NCBI RefSeq assembly: GCF_019510245.1 | Contig: NZ_JAEKKT010000154.1 | Coordinates: forward strand, 38,640 to 102,639 | Direction: 5' to 3' | DNA: 64,000 nt | DNA from: Streptomyces sp. | Lineage (GTDB): Bacteria > Actinomycetota > Actinomycetes > Streptomycetales > Streptomycetaceae | Shown: piece by piece, positions 61,239 through 64,000 of the stretch | Layout of the letters: each line of letters begins with the position of its first letter | How positions within the stretch are numbered: position 1 is the first letter of the stretch | The notes under the pieces: model-generated | Seen by the model: only the letters and a program-made list of their open reading frames with translations | Databases searched by the model: none | What the model was told of the DNA's origin: nothing | Position numbers and translations under genes: made by a program

Positions 61239-61358
61239 TCACCACGACTCGGCCTGCCGGAACAGCGCGATCGCCTCCGCGAAGAACCAGACGCAGAACA
61301 GCAGACACGCGCCCCACAGCCCCCACAGGACCCAGCGGACCTCTCGTCGTATGCGCAC
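61239..61358 (-). CDS. 39-residue single-pass membrane peptide
   Basis: A short frame, GTG at 61358 to TGA at 61239, encodes MRIRREVRWVLWGLWGACLL plus 19 more residues ending in EAIALFRQAESW. A basic N-terminus precedes one hydrophobic helix (about residues 9-31). AGGGGGGACC lies 7 nt before the start. It follows the secreted protein gene 61372-61764 by 13 bp, in the same direction, so it is likely the second gene of a two-gene unit. It could be a small accessory peptide; no family is known to me. Confidence 0.65.
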   Translation of the reverse strand: MRIRREVRWVLWGLWGACLLFCVWFFAEAIALFRQAESW

Positions 61359-61371
61359 GGGCGGTCCCCCC

Positions 61372-61764
61372 TCAGCAGAGGATCCATCCCGAGCTCACCG
61401 AGCTCCGCCCCACCGTGCCCCGCACCCACACGCACCGGTGTCCCGCGTGGACCGTGACCGGGCCCGCACGGTGGCTGTACTTGCCCTTGTCGACGACCGG
61501 GCGGTTGCCGCGGGCCTGGACGCTGACGGACATGGTCCGCCTGCCGCCGGAGTTCTTGGGCAGGGTGATCGCGCAGACGTAGCCGCCCTGCCGGTAGACG
61601 TGCACGGTGCCGGTGGCGAAGGCCAGGGTCCGTACCTCGCGCCCGGCGCAGTTCGCCGCCGTCACGGCCTGGGCCTCGGCCGGTGCCACGAGCGCGAGCG
61701 CCCCGGAGGCGGCCAGCACGGCCACACCGAGCGCGAGCCGTCGGCGTATCCCACCCCTGTCCAC
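61372..61764 (-). CDS. secreted protein of unknown function
   Basis: The 130-residue protein has a signal peptide (MDRGGIRRRLALGVAVLAASGALALVAPAEA) and a mature part of about 100 residues. It carries three Cys (ANCAGRE, YVCAITL, HRCVWVRG) and a GTVHVYRQGG block. Likely a small beta-rich exported protein. The GTG at 61764 has GGGAGGGG upstream and gives a clean signal peptide; the longer frame to 61848 is not supported. No family is recognised. It is followed by a 39-residue membrane peptide gene. Confidence 0.82.
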   Translation of the reverse strand: MDRGGIRRRLALGVAVLAASGALALVAPAEAQAVTAANCAGREVRTLAFATGTVHVYRQGGYVCAITLPKNSGGRRTMSVSVQARGNRPVVDKGKYSHRAGPVTVHAGHRCVWVRGTVGRSSVSSGWILC

Positions 61765-61867
61765 AGTCGTCCCCTCCCGTACCGCAGCTGTGCACCAGCC
61801 ATGACCGTACTGTTGTACGGACGCCCGACGTATGTCGGATGGTTGCACGGCCGTCAGGGAGGCGGGC

Positions 61868-64000
61868 TCACCGGGTCGCGCCCACCGGCTCCTCCGGTTC
61901 CTCGGGCTGGCCGATGAAGGTGCGCCACAGCTCGGCGTACCGGCCGTCGCGGGCGAGCAGTTCGTCGTGGGTGCCGTCCTCGGCGATCCGGCCGTGGTCC
62001 ATGACCACCACCCGGTCGGCGCGGGCCGCGGTGGTCAGCCGGTGGGCGACCACGAGGGTGGTACGACGGCCCGTCAGGCGGTCGGTGGCCATGTTGACCT
62101 GGGCCTCGGTCGCCAGGTCGAGGGCCGCCGTCGCCTCGTCGAGGAGCAGGACGTCGGGGTCGACCAGCTCGGCCCGGGCGAGGGCGATCAGCTGGCGCTG
62201 GCCCGCGGACAGGTTGCGGCCGCGCTCGGCCACCTCGTGGAGGTAGCCGCCGTCGAGGGTGGCGATCATCTCGTGGGCGCCGACCGCGCGGGCCGCCGCC
62301 TCCACCTGGGCGTCGGTGGCGTCCGGGCGGCCGTAGGCGATGGCGTCCCGGACCGTCCCCGGGAAGAGGTACGCCTCCTGCGGGACGACCCCGAGCCGGT
62401 GCCGGTACGAGGTGAGGTCGAGGTCGCGCAGATCGGTGCCGTCGACCGTCACCCGGCCGCTCGTCGGGTCGTAGAACCGCGCGACCAGCTTGACGAGGGT
62501 CGACTTGCCGGCGCCGGTCTCGCCGACGAAGGCGACGGTCTGCCCGGCGGGGATCGTCAGGTCGATGCCGTCCAGGGCTGCGTCGCCCTCGTCGGCTGCA
62601 CCGTATGCGAAGTGCACGTTCTCGAAGGCGATGTCGCCGTGCAGGGAACCGACGTCGCGGGGCCGCTCCGCCGCCTGCGTGGACGTCGGCTCGCGCAGGA
62701 GTTCCTGGATGCGGCCGAGGGAGACGGTCGCCTGCTGGTAGCCGTCGAAGACCTGGGAGAGCTGCTGGACGGGGGCGAAGAACAGGTCGATGTAGAGCAG
62801 GTAGGCGACCAGCGCGCCGGTGGTGAGGGTCGCCGCCTCCACCCGGTGGGCGCCCGCCATCAGCACGCTCGCCGCGGCCACCGACGACAGCAGCTGGACG
62901 AACGGGAAGTAGACCGATATCAGCCACTGCCCCCGGATACGGGCCTTGCGGTAGCTCTCGCTGCGCTCGGTGAAGCGGCGCCCGCTGTCCCGCTCCCGCC
63001 GGAAGGCCTGCACGATGCGCAGCCCGGACACCGACTCCTGGAGGTCGGCGTTGACCACCGACACCCGCTCGCGGGCCAGTTCGTACGCCTTCACGCTCGC
63101 CCGGCGGAAGAAGAAGGTCGCGACGACCAGCGGGGGCAGGGTGGTGAAGACGACGAGCGCGAGCTGTACGTCGATCACCAGCAGGGCGACCATGATCCCG
63201 AAGAAGGTGACGACGGAGACGAACGCGGTGACCAGGCCCGTCTGGAGGAACGTGGACAGCGCGTCCACGTCCGTCGTCATCCGCGTCATGATCCGACCGG
63301 TCAGCTCCCGCTCGTAGTAGTCGAGCCCGAGCCGCTGGAGCTGGGAGAAGATCTTCAGGCGGAGGGAGTAGAGGACCCGTTCGCCGGTGCGGCCGGTCAT
63401 CCGGGTCTCGCCCGTCTGGGCCGCCCACTGGACGAGCACCGCGACCAGGCCGAGCAGCGAGGCCGCCCAGACCGCGCCGATCGCCATCTTGCTGACGCCC
63501 TGGTCGATGCCGTGCCGGATCAGGATCGGCAGGAGCAGGCCCATGCCGGCGTCCACGGCGACCAGCCCGAGGCTGACGAGCAGGGGCCCGCCGAAGCCGC
63601 GCAGCAGGCGGCGCAGGCCGTAGGAGTCCTCGGGGCGTACGGCGCCGGCCTCGTCGATGTCGGGGACGTCGGTCGCCGGGGGCAGCGCCTCGACCTGGGC
63701 GAGGAGTTCGGGGGTGGCCGGGGTGCCGGCGAGGGCGAGGTCACGGGGCGTACGGTCGCCGGTCCACAGCCGCGGGGTCACACCGCGCTCGGCGTCGAAC
63801 TCGGCGTCCAGCTCGTCCCGCACGGAGGTGTCCTCGCGCGGTTCGAGGGGCAGCGCGTGCCCCGGGGAGACCCCGCCCAGCTCGTCGGGGTCGGTGAGGA
63901 GCCGGCGGTACAGGGCGGACCGCTGCTGGAGCTCCTCGTCGGTGCCGATGTCGGCGAGCCGGCCGCCGTCGAGGACGGCGATGCGGTCGGCGAGGTTGAG
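61868..64000 (-). CDS. fused ABC exporter, tandem half-transporters (5' end beyond the window)
   Basis: The frame is open from 64000 to the TGA at 61868 (711 codons) and starts outside the window. It begins with the end of one ABC ATPase (LNLADRIAVLDGGRLADIGTDEELQQRSALYRRLL) and continues into a complete second half-transporter. That half has six membrane helices (about 130-390) and an ATPase with FVGETGAGKSTLVKLV, the signature NLSAGQRQLIALARAEL and LLLDEATAALDLATE. The inner junction carries EPREDTSVRDELDAEFDAERGVTPRLW. So a single polypeptide probably has a TMD-NBD-TMD-NBD plan of about 1240 residues. It is a lipid or drug exporter type; the substrate is unknown. Confidence 0.92.
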   Translation of the reverse strand, partial: LNLADRIAVLDGGRLADIGTDEELQQRSALYRRLLTDPDELGGVSPGHALPLEPREDTSVRDELDAEFDAERGVTPRLWTGDRTPRDLALAGTPATPELLAQVEALPPATDVPDIDEAGAVRPEDSYGLRRLLRGFGGPLLVSLGLVAVDAGMGLLLPILIRHGIDQGVSKMAIGAVWAASLLGLVAVLVQWAAQTGETRMTGRTGERVLYSLRLKIFSQLQRLGLDYYERELTGRIMTRMTTDVDALSTFLQTGLVTAFVSVVTFFGIMVALLVIDVQLALVVFTTLPPLVVATFFFRRASVKAYELARERVSVVNADLQESVSGLRIVQAFRRERDSGRRFTERSESYRKARIRGQWLISVYFPFVQLLSSVAAASVLMAGAHRVEAATLTTGALVAYLLYIDLFFAPVQQLSQVFDGYQQATVSLGRIQELLREPTSTQAAERPRDVGSLHGDIAFENVHFAYGAADEGDAALDGIDLTIPAGQTVAFVGETGAGKSTLVKLVARFYDPTSGRVTVDGTDLRDLDLTSYRHRLGVVPQEAYLFPGTVRDAIAYGRPDATDAQVEAAARAVGAHEMIATLDGGYLHEVAERGRNLSAGQRQLIALARAELVDPDVLLLDEATAALDLATEAQVNMATDRLTGRRTTLVVAHRLTTAARADRVVVMDHGRIAEDGTHDELLARDGRYAELWRTFIGQPEEPEEPVGATR

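Overview
The window is chromosomal DNA of a Streptomyces species. It has very high GC with strong third-position GC bias, GTG starts and GTGA/ATGA overlaps between genes. It also carries rodlin genes (spore-surface proteins known from Streptomyces), an XRE/DUF397/anti-sigma-like ATPase trio, PrsW, DUF5995, DUF4328 and FomD-like DUF402 proteins. The order rodlin - acyl-CoA ligase - inositol catabolism - copZ/copA - citrate synthase - RecD-like helicase looks like conserved core chromosome. I saw no prophage, CRISPR array, rRNA/tRNA or antibiotic gene cluster.

Layout. 0-10 kb: the end of one rodlin and a complete second rodlin; a leftward fatty acyl-CoA ligase; a VWA lipoprotein; an ABC permease next to a hydrolase-ABC ATPase fusion; an amino-acid permease. 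10-18 kb: a leftward myo-inositol operon (iolC, Cgl0158-type aldolase, iolB, iolD, mmsA), a small MerR-like protein and a zinc alcohol dehydrogenase. 18-25 kb: an MMPL exporter with a divergent TetR regulator, PrsW, and a CsoR-type promoter driving copZ-copA. 25-33 kb: a structured intergenic region, citrate synthase, RecD2 helicase, small proteins and an XRE/DUF397/ATPase trio. 33-38 kb: glyoxalase-like (VOC) genes, one of them split by an IS200/IS605 element, and a nonsense-broken MBL hydrolase. 39-45 kb: a rightward ribose operon with its LacI repressor and a fused permease/binding protein. 45-54 kb: secreted proteins, a wHTH regulator, a MerR-sliding-clamp fusion, a translationally coupled oxidoreductase/DUF993/TIM-barrel operon and its divergent LacI regulator. 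54-64 kb: a glycine-rich secreted protein, a MarR-GNAT fusion, a TIM-barrel isomerase, an AroA paralogue, a GH3 glucosaminidase, small secreted or membrane proteins, and the 3' part of a duplicated ABC exporter.

Main themes: catabolic operons (inositol, ribose, an unassigned sugar or polyol) with recognisable operators; several unusual domain fusions; a dispersed repeat family that lies between genes and once inside copA; a 46-bp minisatellite that writes the end of the MMPL protein; and four broken reading frames (mmsA, VOC, tnpA, MBL) that are either gene decay or sequence errors.
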